32,396 nt of DNA from Verrucomicrobiales bacterium (GCA_020852405.1 JADZAX010000548.1:1-32396); one strand, 5' to 3'. Positions 1-9,601 are shown, counted from the stretch's first letter. Numbers and translations: made by a program. Notes: generated from the letters alone by a model not told the origin.

Positions 1-1120
1 TGACGGGGTAAAGTGAGAACGCCACTGCGAAGTCGCCCGAATTGACTCTCTTCTCCAGTTCCGCCGTTCCCCGGATGCCGCCCACGAAGTCGATCCGCTC
101 GTCAGTCCTTGGATCACCGATCCCGAGCAGGGGAGTGAGGACCCGGTCCTGCAGAATCGAGGCATCGAGGCGACCGATGGGGCTGTCAGGATCGACCGGA
201 GTGAGGGCTAGGGAATACCAATGGCCGTCCAAATACACGCCAAAGGTTCCCGGACCGACCGGTTCAGCGCCACCCCCACTCATCAGGGGTCCAGCTTCGG
301 CCAGGGCCGAGAGGAATGTTTCCGGAGTGTGGCCGTTCAGGTCTCGCACCAGTCGGTTGTAGGGCAGGATCCGAAGCTGACTGGCTGGGAAGAGGACCGA
401 GAGGAACCAATTGTAGGGCTCGTCGCCGGTGTGATTCGGGTTGGCCGCCTTTTTTTCCGTGCCAACTCGCCAGGCACTGGCGCTCCTGTGATGACCATCC
501 GCCACATAAGAGACGGAGACCGCCCGGAGGGCCTCCAAAAGGGGAGTCGCGTCGGACTCACTGACTCGCCAGACCACGTGCCGCACGCCGGTGGGATCGA
601 CAAAATCCGCTTGGGCCTGGTGGGAGGTGGTCCAGTCTTCGACAAAGGAATTGATCGAAGCCACATCGTTGTAGGTGAGGAAGACCGGCCCCGGATGGGC
701 ATCGATGGATTTGACCAGTGCCACGCGGTCATCCTCTTTCACTTTCCGGGTTTTCTCATGCTTTTTGATGACGTTTTTTTCGTAGTCCTCAATATGGCAG
801 GTCAGCGCGATGCCGGTTTGGCAGTGGCTTCCCATGACCTGGCGGTAGAGATAGATGGATGGTCCGGTTTCCCGGACCAGTCGTCCTTCGGACTGAAGTC
901 GGAGAAAATTTTCGCGGGCCGTCCCGTAGACTTGGTCCGAATAGGGGTTCACATCGGCCGGGAGGTCGATCTCTGCACGAATGACATGAAGCAGGCTGTC
1001 CGGATTTCCTTCCGCCAAGGCTCGAGCCTCGGAAGTCGAAACGACATCGTAGGGCACAGAGGACACCCGGGCGGCAAGGTCCGGTCCGGGTACAAGAGGA
1101 GTGAACGCGTTGACTTTCAT
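1..1120 (-). CDS. DUF1015 family protein (partial; C-terminus runs off the window start)
   Basis: Reverse-strand translation from ATG at 1120: MKVNAFTPLVPGPDLAARVSSVPYDVVSTSEARALAEGNPDSLLHVIRAEIDLP...; open to window edge (so absent from ORF track). The VPYDVVSTSEAR/NPxSLLHVIRAE and YVADGHHRSASA blocks are typical of DUF1015. Confidence 0.85.
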   Translation of the reverse strand, partial: MKVNAFTPLVPGPDLAARVSSVPYDVVSTSEARALAEGNPDSLLHVIRAEIDLPADVNPYSDQVYGTARENFLRLQSEGRLVRETGPSIYLYRQVMGSHCQTGIALTCHIEDYEKNVIKKHEKTRKVKEDDRVALVKSIDAHPGPVFLTYNDVASINSFVEDWTTSHQAQADFVDPTGVRHVVWRVSESDATPLLEALRAVSVSYVADGHHRSASAWRVGTEKKAANPNHTGDEPYNWFLSVLFPASQLRILPYNRLVRDLNGHTPETFLSALAEAGPLMSGGGAEPVGPGTFGVYLDGHWYSLALTPVDPDSPIGRLDASILQDRVLTPLLGIGDPRTDERIDFVGGIRGTAELEKRVNSGDFAVAFSLYPV

Positions 1121-1271
1121 GCAGTGGTGGTGGAGGGCGGAGCGGCGGGTAGCGGTGCCTGCCGCAAAGGTCCGGGGATCACATTCCTACACGGATTCCG
1201 GGGGATCTCAAGCGAGGAGTTGGTTGGGAATTTTCCCTTGCCGGGAGCGTCTATCCGCGCCTTGATGCGGC

Positions 1272-1586
1272 ATGGAATTTTCCAACGTCACCGCGGTCGC
1301 CAAAGCGAATGAATATTTTGAAGGCAGGGTCCTGAGCCACACCATCCGGTTTGCCGACGGCAGCCGGAAAACGCTCGGCATTATCCTGCCCGGCAGCTTT
1401 CACTTCGCCACGGAAGCCGCCGAGCGGATGGAAATCACCGACGGTGTCTGTGAAGTGCACATCGATGGCTCCAGCGAAGCGCTGACATGTCCCGCGGGCA
1501 CCGCGTTTGATGTGCCTTCCCATTCGGGATTTACCATCCGGGTGGACGCTGGACTCTGCCAGTATGTCTGCTCCTTCCTCGGTTGA
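1272..1586 (+). CDS. ppnP: pyrimidine/purine nucleoside phosphorylase (PpnP/YaiE family)
   Basis: 104 aa, MEFSNVTAVAKANEYFEGRVLSHTIRFADGSRKTLGIILPGSFHFATEAAERMEITDG...; full-length match to remembered PpnP/DUF1255 pattern. Confidence 0.9.
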   Translation: MEFSNVTAVAKANEYFEGRVLSHTIRFADGSRKTLGIILPGSFHFATEAAERMEITDGVCEVHIDGSSEALTCPAGTAFDVPSHSGFTIRVDAGLCQYVCSFLG

Positions 1587-1593
1587 AACGTTC

Positions 1594-2247
1594 TCACTCC
1601 GCACCGGGGCTGCAGTCAATCTGGCGGGCGTAATGCCAATCAGAACGTCCCCAGCAGAGAATCATTCCCAGGCCGTCGGTGGTCGCGAAGCCTCTCTCCA
1701 TGCGGACCGGCAGCGGAACCAGATTGATCACCGCACCGAGTACGGCTACGGCGGCGAACGTCTGGGCGGCAATGACTGGCACCTGTTCGCAGCGGGTAAA
1801 CAATGTGGACGGGCCCAGCGCAAGCAGGATCGCCGCCGCCGCCGCCAACTCGATTCCCGGACCGGCGGCGTATATGAGGAATTCCCGCAGTCGGGGTTGG
1901 CGGAGATGACCGGGCACAGGTAGAACATAGCCGGACAGCGGGACCGCGCGGAAACGCACGGGCATTCCCAGGATCAGGCCGCTCCAGAGAGTCCGGCCGC
2001 TGCCGATGGAGACGGAACGGACCTTCCAGCCCAAGGCCCGGGCGGTCAGGGCGTGTCCGAATTCATGGAGGGCCAGCAGGAGAACCCAGGAGAGGAAGAA
2101 AAACGGCACGCTGAGCTTCACTGGCTCGTAATCCTCCAGCAAGGTGCCGAACACCAAGGCCAGACCGAGGGCGGTGAACGCCCCGATCAGCCACTTCTCT
2201 CCCGGAGTCCGGGGAGAAGGATGGCCGCCGGTTGCCGGGTCGAACAT
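1594..2247 (-). CDS. M50-type (site-2 protease-like) integral membrane zinc metallopeptidase
   Basis: 217 aa with several hydrophobic segments and HEFGH (HExxH) motif: LLLALHEFGHALTARALGWKVRSV. Confidence 0.75.
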   Translation of the reverse strand: MFDPATGGHPSPRTPGEKWLIGAFTALGLALVFGTLLEDYEPVKLSVPFFFLSWVLLLALHEFGHALTARALGWKVRSVSIGSGRTLWSGLILGMPVRFRAVPLSGYVLPVPGHLRQPRLREFLIYAAGPGIELAAAAAILLALGPSTLFTRCEQVPVIAAQTFAAVAVLGAVINLVPLPVRMERGFATTDGLGMILCWGRSDWHYARQIDCSPGAE

Positions 2248-2260
2248 GGAGTCGGTCTCC

Positions 2261-5200
2261 TCAAGGCTTGAACATGGCGTCCTCGGGATTCCCGGCAGAC
2301 AGGAGGTAGGCCGCGAGGTCCTTGAGTTCCTCGGGACTCAGCACATTGATCAGGCCCGCCGGCATCATGGAAATGGGGTAGTTTTTTTTCTCCGCGAGGT
2401 CATTCTCGTCGATGGCGGTGGTGTCGGCGGGGACGAAGGGGTTGGTGGCCACGAAAACCTTGCCATTCTCCTCCACGATGATGCGACCGATCACAAACGT
2501 GCCGTCCTTTTTCCGGATCTGGTGGGTCTCGTACTGGTCCGAAATGATCTTGGAGGGATCGACGATGTTTTCCATCAGATCGCGGTGGCTGTAACGGTTG
2601 CCCGCGCCGGTGATATCGGGGCCGATGCCTCCCCATTCACCATTGAACCGGTGACAGGCACTGCAGGCAAGCGCCTGGAAGAGGTTTTTTCCGCTGGCGA
2701 AATTCATCCCTTTCAGCCCGCCATCAAGCAAGGCGGCGGCCTCATCGACGGTCCAGTTGCGGCCGGGCCCCTTGGGTGGGTCGAGATGGACCATTGGCTT
2801 GGGAAGGGCCTGCGTGGAAAGGGCGGCCAGGGCTTCTTTTTCACCTTCGGGAACGAAATTGGCGAGAGCTTCGGTGCGGATGTTCTCGATGAACTTGCTG
2901 AAGCTGTTGCCGCCTTTGAATTCACGGGCCTTGGGAAACCATTGGAAGTAAGCTTTGCGTGATTCCGGGGTCCAGCCCTGCTTTGCATTGCGCAGGGAGA
3001 AGGCATAGCCGATCTGCTGCCGGTTCGGCCGGGAGGCGTGGAGCGCCCTCGCCGCGCTTGCATAGCCGGAATTCCGCGAGAGCAGGTCTTCGCTGGCGAT
3101 GTCCGCGAGTTCGTCGCTTGCGGTGTTGAGCAGTTGGACGGCCTTGGTCACCACGGTTGGAGAGTCCAAGTAAATCAACAGATCACAGAGCTCCCGGTCC
3201 ACGTCCGACTGGTGGGAGGGAAACCGGTCGTCGAAGCGCCCCAGCAGTTCCAACCGAGCCTCCTCGGATGGCGGTCCCATGCGGGTGAAAACCAGTCCAT
3301 GAGCCCTGATCAGCGCAAGGCGCCGGGGGAGATCCAGAGTGCTCCAGTCCTGGCGGACCAACGATTTCAGCAGATCATTTTGGAGGGATTTGTCCCCAAC
3401 GCGGGCAAGGGCCACCGCCGATTCGAGAGAGGCCCAATCGCCGGTCTCGGCAAGGGCTCGCGAGGCCCACGCGGCCGACGGTTGACGTTCGATGGCGACC
3501 CGGGCGGCGAAGCGGACATGGCGGTCAGCTGAGTTGAGGTGAGTCCAAGCTTTGTCGATCGCCTCCGGTCCGGAGCCGGGCTGGTGAAGGACTTCCAACT
3601 CCCTCCGGATCCTGCCATCCGGAGTCAGGGCGGGAGCAGGTGCCGGTGCCGTCGATTCGTCTCCCTGATAGGTGACGCGGTAAAGACCGGACTGGGTGCC
3701 GCGTCCCCCGATGAGAAAATACATTGCCCCATCCTGGGGGCGGATCGTTACTCCCGTGAGTGGCAGGGGACGTCCGAACACAAACTCTTCCCTCTCCGCC
3801 TGGTAGCTGCCGCCACGGGGGGTGAGATGCAGCGCATACATGGTTCCGTACGTCCAGTCGTTCATGAATAGAGCATGCTGGTAGCGGGCGGGGAATTTCG
3901 CCCCGGTGCCGGCATAGACTGCGGTGGGGCTGCCGGGCCCGATGTCGAGGGTCGTGAGCAGGGAATCAGGATAGTATCCGGGCCATTTGCCGGAGCCGGA
4001 GCGCCAACCATACTCCCCACCGCTGACGCAGTGGTTGGCCCGGGTAGGCCGGTACCAGGGACTGCCAATGTCCCATTCCATGTCCGCGTCGTAAGTGAAA
4101 AGATCTCCCGCGTCGTTGAACGCGATGCCGAACTCATTGCGGAAACCGGAACAATACAGCTCCATGGTCTTGCCCTCGGGATCTGTTTTCACCATGTAAC
4201 CGCCGGGAGCCAGGCGGCCTTTGGCATGCCCGTTGGCGTCCCACATCCGCGGCAGGAGGTGGTCTTCCTGCCAGGCCCGGGCTGGACGGCTTTCTTCCAG
4301 TGGCACAGGCAGTTCCGTATGGTTGCCACAGGAGAAGTAGAGCGCCCCGTCCGGTCCCAGAGTGATGCTGTGGGGTCCGTGCTCGCCACCTCCCTTGAGT
4401 TCTTTCAGCAGGGTGGCTTTGTCATAGTGGTCATCACCGTTGGTGTCCTGGAGACGGTAAAGTCCATGCTTGCATTTGCCATCGCAGACCATGGCGTAGA
4501 GGCTTTCGTAAGCGCAGAGCAGGCCGTGGGCGCCACCGACTGGAGCCGTCTGGCTTTCGGCGACGACCGATATTGGTTCGATGGCGACCTTGCCTTTCTC
4601 CGGGGTATCGACCGTGATGCGGTAGAGAATGCCGCTTTGGTCGGAAACGATGAGTCGTCCCTGGGGGTCGGGGGCGAGGGCGACCCAGGATCCCTGCTCA
4701 CCCTTGGGAACGCTGTGGAGCAGTTCCACTTTGAAACCTTCCGGGACGGTGATCTCTTCGGGGGCCGTTGCCACCCCTGGGATTCCCGCTCCGGAATTTC
4801 CTCCGCCCGGTTTGCCTTCAAGAACCTGACCCCAGGGGCCCACGCCATATTTGCCGAGCACGGCGGCTTCTTTTGGAGTGGTCTCCCCTTCCCGAACGAC
4901 CTGCCAACCGGGCCCCGACTCAACAACTTGGGTTTTGCCGTCGTTCAGCGTAATCGAAAGCTTCACCAGCAGGGCGGCCGCCCCTCCTTTGTTGGTGGCC
5001 CGAATGCTCAGTTCGTTCTCCCCGGGTTTCAGGCGGGCTTTCACATCAGCGGTGGTGGGACTCTGCCAGTCGGGGTTTTCCAGCACCGGCTGTCCATTGA
5101 GAGACGCTTTGGCCCCATTGTCGCAGCTCACCACCAAGGTGGCTGCTTTCACTTCCCCTTCCAAGGTGAAGCTTTTGGTGAAGATACCGATATCACGATC

Positions 5201-5359
5201 CCCGGAGTTCTGACTGATCCAGATCCAATGCAGTTCAGCATGGCAGAGGGGAGCAACCAGGCCTACCATCGCGGCGAGCCAAGCGGGGAAAGAGGGAAAT
5301 CGAAGGGCTATCAACAAAGTTGGAGGAGTGAAAACAGCAGTGCCGATCTTCTCCCACAT
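2261..5359 (-). CDS. PVC-type secreted heme-binding protein: N-terminal beta-sandwich, sugar-dehydrogenase-like propeller, HEAT-like region, C-terminal c-type heme domain
   Basis: Start MWEKIGTAVF... (signal peptide) at 5359 rather than 5419; propeller-like region (PEGFKVELLHSVPKG..., GPHSITLGPDGALYFSCGN); CXXCH in LFQALACSACHRFNGEWGGIGPDITGAG and LSPEELKDLAAYLLS typical of the putative heme-binding domain of planctomycetes/verrucomicrobia. Confidence 0.85.
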   Translation of the reverse strand: MWEKIGTAVFTPPTLLIALRFPSFPAWLAAMVGLVAPLCHAELHWIWISQNSGDRDIGIFTKSFTLEGEVKAATLVVSCDNGAKASLNGQPVLENPDWQSPTTADVKARLKPGENELSIRATNKGGAAALLVKLSITLNDGKTQVVESGPGWQVVREGETTPKEAAVLGKYGVGPWGQVLEGKPGGGNSGAGIPGVATAPEEITVPEGFKVELLHSVPKGEQGSWVALAPDPQGRLIVSDQSGILYRITVDTPEKGKVAIEPISVVAESQTAPVGGAHGLLCAYESLYAMVCDGKCKHGLYRLQDTNGDDHYDKATLLKELKGGGEHGPHSITLGPDGALYFSCGNHTELPVPLEESRPARAWQEDHLLPRMWDANGHAKGRLAPGGYMVKTDPEGKTMELYCSGFRNEFGIAFNDAGDLFTYDADMEWDIGSPWYRPTRANHCVSGGEYGWRSGSGKWPGYYPDSLLTTLDIGPGSPTAVYAGTGAKFPARYQHALFMNDWTYGTMYALHLTPRGGSYQAEREEFVFGRPLPLTGVTIRPQDGAMYFLIGGRGTQSGLYRVTYQGDESTAPAPAPALTPDGRIRRELEVLHQPGSGPEAIDKAWTHLNSADRHVRFAARVAIERQPSAAWASRALAETGDWASLESAVALARVGDKSLQNDLLKSLVRQDWSTLDLPRRLALIRAHGLVFTRMGPPSEEARLELLGRFDDRFPSHQSDVDRELCDLLIYLDSPTVVTKAVQLLNTASDELADIASEDLLSRNSGYASAARALHASRPNRQQIGYAFSLRNAKQGWTPESRKAYFQWFPKAREFKGGNSFSKFIENIRTEALANFVPEGEKEALAALSTQALPKPMVHLDPPKGPGRNWTVDEAAALLDGGLKGMNFASGKNLFQALACSACHRFNGEWGGIGPDITGAGNRYSHRDLMENIVDPSKIISDQYETHQIRKKDGTFVIGRIIVEENGKVFVATNPFVPADTTAIDENDLAEKKNYPISMMPAGLINVLSPEELKDLAAYLLSAGNPEDAMFKP

Positions 5360-5423
5360 TGCCGTTTCCGGCAAGGCTGCCGCATGGCGTGAAAGCGCCC
5401 CTCCGGTGCGCACACGCACATTG

Positions 5424-5465
5424 AAAAAAAAGAACCCGGAGCACCCCGCAAGGCGCCCCGGGCTC
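5424..5465 (-). terminator. Rho-independent terminator downstream of the HhH gene
   Basis: Minus-strand GAGCCCGGGGCGCC-TTGCGG-GGTGCTCCGGGTTC (about 14 bp with G.U pairs) followed by TTTTTTTT. Confidence 0.75.
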
Positions 5466-5501
5466 CCCCTCTGCTGGACTAAGGCAGAAAAGGTGTTCGG
5501 T

Positions 5502-6029
5502 TCAGGAGCTTTTCTTGGTGGGGCTGGCCTTTTTCGGGGTAGTGGCCTTTTTGGCCGGTTCCGGTTTTTTCTCGGACTCCGGTTTCTTCTCAGGCTCTGG
5601 AAATCCCGCTTTGGCGTGTTTGACGATGCCTTCCAAAATCCCGGGTCCCACCCCTTCGACTTTGATGAGTTCCGCAGGGGATGAGAAGGGGCGTCCTTTT
5701 TTGATGGCAGCGGCTTTGGCCGCCCCTACGCCCGGCAAACTGGTCAGCGCTTTTTCATCCCCATTGTTGACAATGTCCATCAACTTGGAATTGGCGGATG
5801 GCGTCAGGTCTTTGGTGAGCGCTTCTGCTTTGGCCATTTCCGCTCCGCCATCGGAGTCCTTTTTTTCGGCGCTTTTCGTGGTCTCTTTTTTCGCGCCGCT
5901 CCCTTTCGTAGGGGCTTTTTTGGCGGAGGCTTGGGTGATCCCAGTAGCTTTGGGGGCCATTGGCGGGGCGGCAGGCAAATGGCCGATGGCGGAGGCTGTG
6001 AACAGACAAACAAGTGGGAGGAATTTCAT
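5502..6029 (-). CDS. secreted helix-hairpin-helix (ComEA-like) protein with Lys/Ala/Pro-rich flanks
   Basis: 175 aa; signal peptide MKFLPLVCLFTASAIGHLPAAP; HhH core LTSLPGVGAAKAAAIKKGRPFSSPAELIKVEGVGPGILEGI; C-tail KKPEPAKKATTPKKASPTKKSS. Confidence 0.75.
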   Translation of the reverse strand: MKFLPLVCLFTASAIGHLPAAPPMAPKATGITQASAKKAPTKGSGAKKETTKSAEKKDSDGGAEMAKAEALTKDLTPSANSKLMDIVNNGDEKALTSLPGVGAAKAAAIKKGRPFSSPAELIKVEGVGPGILEGIVKHAKAGFPEPEKKPESEKKPEPAKKATTPKKASPTKKSS

Positions 6030-6066
6030 AGGATGAGAGTTTGAGTTGGTTTGGTTCCCCTGTTGG

Positions 6067-6096
6067 AATGTAACTACAAAACGCGTCCGTGGTCAA
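6067..6096 (-). promoter_or_regulatory. candidate sigma70-type promoter for the HhH gene
   Basis: Minus strand TTGACC-N18-TACATT, about 38 bp upstream of ATG at 6029. Confidence 0.45.
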
Positions 6097-6310
6097 AGGA
6101 AAAAGTGAGGGGTGGTTCGAAATTGGTTTCGTCCCATCAGTGGAAGGAGTTCCCACTTGGCGAGATCCTGGAATCGCCGGAGATCCCCCGTTGGGAAGTC
6201 TCTTTGTCTCTGCTGTCGGCCGGGGGACATTTATGGTTGCGGAAACAAGGCTCCGCAGTTCATTGGCGCTTCGTTGTGGGCATGGGATCCGGTGCCCGGC
6301 AGTGAGTCGC

Positions 6311-6748
6311 ATGACGAAAAGCACCTCCACTACTCCGTCAATTCACGCCGTTGCCGCTCCGTCTTCCGGAGCTTGTGCGGAGTTCCGTAGGATTCTAGCG
6401 CTGATGCTGGTGGTTTGCTGTCTTGGATCCCTTTGCCGCCCGGATGTTCCCTCGGTGGGACATGAAAAAATGGCCGGTATACAGGGGCAGGAGGCAATCA
6501 CCGGAATTACTCCCGGCACCCCCGGAGATTCCTCCTTTGATGCTCCTTTGCTTTGGGAAATGGTGGAAACGCCCGACCAAGACCGTGCCGGCGCCCCTCC
6601 GTGCCGGTCGGCGTGGTGGTGGGGCAACCGTCCTTGTGTCTTCATGCGGAGTTTGGGCGGGGAACTCCTCCCGGATCCGAGCCGTCCTGTCGATGCTCCC
6701 GGTCGCCTCCTGATCCGGCAATTGATCCTTCAAACCGCCCTTTTGTGA
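6311..6748 (+). CDS. hypothetical protein, possible N-terminal hydrophobic segment
   Basis: Open frame from MTKSTSTTPS..., with ILALMLVVCCLGSL; no family recognised, may be spurious. Confidence 0.3.
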   Translation: MTKSTSTTPSIHAVAAPSSGACAEFRRILALMLVVCCLGSLCRPDVPSVGHEKMAGIQGQEAITGITPGTPGDSSFDAPLLWEMVETPDQDRAGAPPCRSAWWWGNRPCVFMRSLGGELLPDPSRPVDAPGRLLIRQLILQTALL

Positions 6749-6757
6749 GTTTGTGGT

Positions 6758-8251
6758 ATGTTGGCGGCCTCCCGCGAATGCCTGGTCGGGCTCGTGGGAT
6801 GGCGGAGTCTGTGTCTTGTTCGAATTCTTTTTACCTTGAAATCATCCGTGGAGCCCACTTCTTCAAATCTTCCTTCTACCTCGCCTGTCGTCATTCTGGG
6901 GGGCGGCCCGTGCGGCCTCTACGCTGCCCTGACCCTTGCCCGGGCGGGGCGCAAGGTGGTCCTGCTGGAGAAGGAGGATGTCACCGGTGGTTTGGCCCGT
7001 GGCCACGAGCGTGGAGGAAACTAATACGATCTCGGGGTTCACATGCTCCACGCCTTTGACAAGGGGGTATTCGAAACCATGAAAGGGATCATGGGCGACG
7101 AACGCATCGAGGTCCCCTTGAATGCGAAAATCAAATGGGCCGGTTCGTTTTACCATTACCCGCTCCAGTTCGGGGACATGGTCAAGGGCATGAACCCGTT
7201 CGTTCTGCTCCGCTGCTGCTTCGGTCTGCTTGCTTACCAGGCATGGTACAAGATTTTCCCCAAGGAGACGCTCAACGCCGAGGACGCCCTCATCCAGCTC
7301 TATGGCCGCCCACTGTATCAATTCTTTTTCCGGGATTTCACCCACCGTTACTGGGGCTTCCCTCCGACCGAGCTTTCCGCCACCTTCATCAAGACGAAAA
7401 TGCCCCGCCTCTCTGCGGTTGACGTCATGAAGAAACTCCTCGCCAAGATCGGGATCAAGGAGAAGGACGGCAGTGCGGTGGACAGCGCGCTGCGGGAAGA
7501 GACACTTCATTACTCCCGCAAGGGGGCCGAAGCCATGCCCCGCCTCCTTGCCGAAGCAATCCGCCAACTCGGCTGCGAGGTCCACACGCATGCCCGCGTC
7601 TGCGGTTTGCAGGTGGCGGGAGCGCGGGTCATTTCGGTCACCTATGAGGACAGCCGCGATGGATCCCGCCAGACGGTGCCCTGTTCGGACGTGATTTCCA
7701 CCATTCCGGTGCGCGACCTCATCCTCGCCATGGGGGATGCAGCTCCGGAGCCGGTGCGCGCCTCGGCCTCCCAGCTCCGCTCCAAAGCCGTTGCGGTCTA
7801 CGGATTGCTAGTGAACAAGCCTCAGGCCATCAACTGTCTCTACATCTATTACCGAGACAAGGAGTTCCACCGCGTCGGAGAACCCAAAAACGCGGGACTC
7901 ATCGTGAATCCCCCCGACCACACGGTGCTTATCGTGGAGACGACCTGTGAGGTGGGCGATGCCAAGTGGAACGGCGACCCCGAGGCGATGGAAAAAATCC
8001 ACACCGATCTCGAAGCCGAAGGGATCTGCCGCCGCGACCAAATCGTGCAGACGCACCTTTTGCGGACCCCCCACGGGTATCCAGTCTTTTCGCTTGGATT
8101 CGAGCAGCACCTTGACGCGGTCAACGAACACATCCGCTCCCTTGAGAATGTCCTTACCACCGGCAGGCAGGGAGGATTCTGCTACCCCAACATGCACAAA
8201 GCGATGCGGATGGGTGCGGACGCCGCGGAGGCAGTGCTGGGACGGGCCTGA
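6758..8251 (+). pseudogene. FAD/NAD(P)-binding oxidoreductase (amine oxidase / UDP-galactopyranose mutase-like fold) interrupted by one in-frame TAA at 7022-7024
   Basis: Rossmann motif VVILGGGPCGLYAALTLARAGRKVVLLEKEDVTGGLARGHERGGN* then, same frame, YDLGVHMLHAFDKGVFETMKG... to 8251. Start codon uncertain. Confidence 0.8.
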
Positions 8252-8255
8252 GCCC

Positions 8256-9512
8256 TCATTGCAGGGGCACGCCGTAGGGCAGTGATTCCGGGAGTGGGGC
8301 AAATTCTTCGATCCGGCTCCAGAGTTCCGAGTAATCACGGTTCACATCGCCGGACAGGCAGTCCGTGATCTCCCCCGCCATGTCAGGGTATTTCATGATG
8401 ACATCTTTGAAGGAAAACGTCGGATTGTAGAACGCGTAGACCAGCTTGCGCATGTTCTCCACGCCCTCCCTCAGGGTGGCACCGTATTCCGCGAAGCGGT
8501 TTGGGTTGAAATCTCCGGAAACCAAGGCCTCATGCACCGCGTCCCCGGCGAGGACGCCACTTTTCAGGGCCAGCATGACGCCACTGCTGAAGACCGGATC
8601 AAGGAAAGCCAAGGCATCTCCCAGCAGAAGCAGGCCCGGGGAACCGCAGTAACGGGAATGTCGGGAGAACTCGCTGGTGATGTGGTAGGGCCCTTCCTGT
8701 TTGCCCGCGCTGAGATGGTCCCGGATCCAGGCATTTTCGCCGACTTCCCGATCGAAGATGGCTTTCAAATCCCGCACTCCACCACGGGTCAGGTATTTGC
8801 CATCGGCGACCACTCCGACGCTGACCCGGTTGTTGTGTTGGGGAATGTGCCAGAACCAGCCCTTGTCTGGAACGAAGGCCACCGTGGTGGCGCCCTCGTC
8901 TTCTCCGGATTCCCTCTGGGATCCCTCGTAGTAGGTCCAGACCGCGACCTTGTTGAGGAAGGGATCATTCAACCGCCAGCCCTGCCGGGTTGCCGCAAAG
9001 GCTTCCTTGCCGGAACCGTCCAAGGTCATCGGTGCACGCAGTTCGTAAGTCGCTCCGTTTTTCTCGGTCACTTCCACCCCGACGACTCGACCGTCTTCGG
9101 TCAGGAGACGGTTGACCTCCACCTCCTCTCTGACTTCGACGCCCCGTTCCCGGGCGTGGTCGACCATCATCTGGTCAAATTCGGATCGCAGGACCTGCCA
9201 GGTTTGGGCGATGGTGTCACGATCATACCGGTTGTGGAAATAGAACGGCTGGGAACGACGGCCATCGGGCTGGACGAACGAAACGCTGTATTTTTTCTGG
9301 AAGTGCGACGCCTTCATCTTGGGGATCAGTCCGAGGCGTTCCAACGGCTGATAGGTGAAGGGAATCAGGGATTCGCCGACCCGGTAGCGGGGAAATTTCT
9401 CACGCTCCAACACCAGAACCCGGTGACCGTGCCCGGCGAGGATGGTGGCGGCGCTGGTGCCTGAAGGGCCGGCACCAATGATCAGGACATCGTAGGAAGA
9501 ATCGCTTTGCAT
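8256..9512 (-). CDS. NAD(P)/FAD-dependent oxidoreductase of the flavin halogenase / geranylgeranyl reductase superfamily
   Basis: 418 aa; YDVLIIGAGPSGTSAATILAGHGHRVLVLEREKFPRYRVGESLIP; GWFWHIPQHNNRVSVGVV; LLLGDALAFLDPVFSSGVMLAL. Confidence 0.85.
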   Translation of the reverse strand: MQSDSSYDVLIIGAGPSGTSAATILAGHGHRVLVLEREKFPRYRVGESLIPFTYQPLERLGLIPKMKASHFQKKYSVSFVQPDGRRSQPFYFHNRYDRDTIAQTWQVLRSEFDQMMVDHARERGVEVREEVEVNRLLTEDGRVVGVEVTEKNGATYELRAPMTLDGSGKEAFAATRQGWRLNDPFLNKVAVWTYYEGSQRESGEDEGATTVAFVPDKGWFWHIPQHNNRVSVGVVADGKYLTRGGVRDLKAIFDREVGENAWIRDHLSAGKQEGPYHITSEFSRHSRYCGSPGLLLLGDALAFLDPVFSSGVMLALKSGVLAGDAVHEALVSGDFNPNRFAEYGATLREGVENMRKLVYAFYNPTFSFKDVIMKYPDMAGEITDCLSGDVNRDYSELWSRIEEFAPLPESLPYGVPLQ

Positions 9513-9578
9513 GGGAGTTCGGGTGGTCCTGAAAGGTCGTCGCGTTGTGTGATGCCGGAAATTGTATTTTTCAATAGC

Positions 9579-9601
9579 GGTAATACCTTGTCGGTATCAC
9601 C
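9579..9601 (+). promoter_or_regulatory. candidate LysR-type operator
   Basis: GGTAATACC-TTGTC-GGTATCACC (8/9 bp inverted repeat) containing ATAC-N7-GTAT (T-N11-A) in the divergent intergenic region. Confidence 0.55.

Noticed and set aside
3875-5392. 505-aa plus-strand ORF
   Set aside because: Antisense shadow of the well-supported heme-binding protein on the minus strand; low-complexity GC-driven translation with no recognisable family.
7022-7024. Selenocysteine or pyrrolysine recoding of the stop in the FAD gene
   Set aside because: The codon is TAA, not TGA or TAG, so known Sec/Pyl recoding does not apply.
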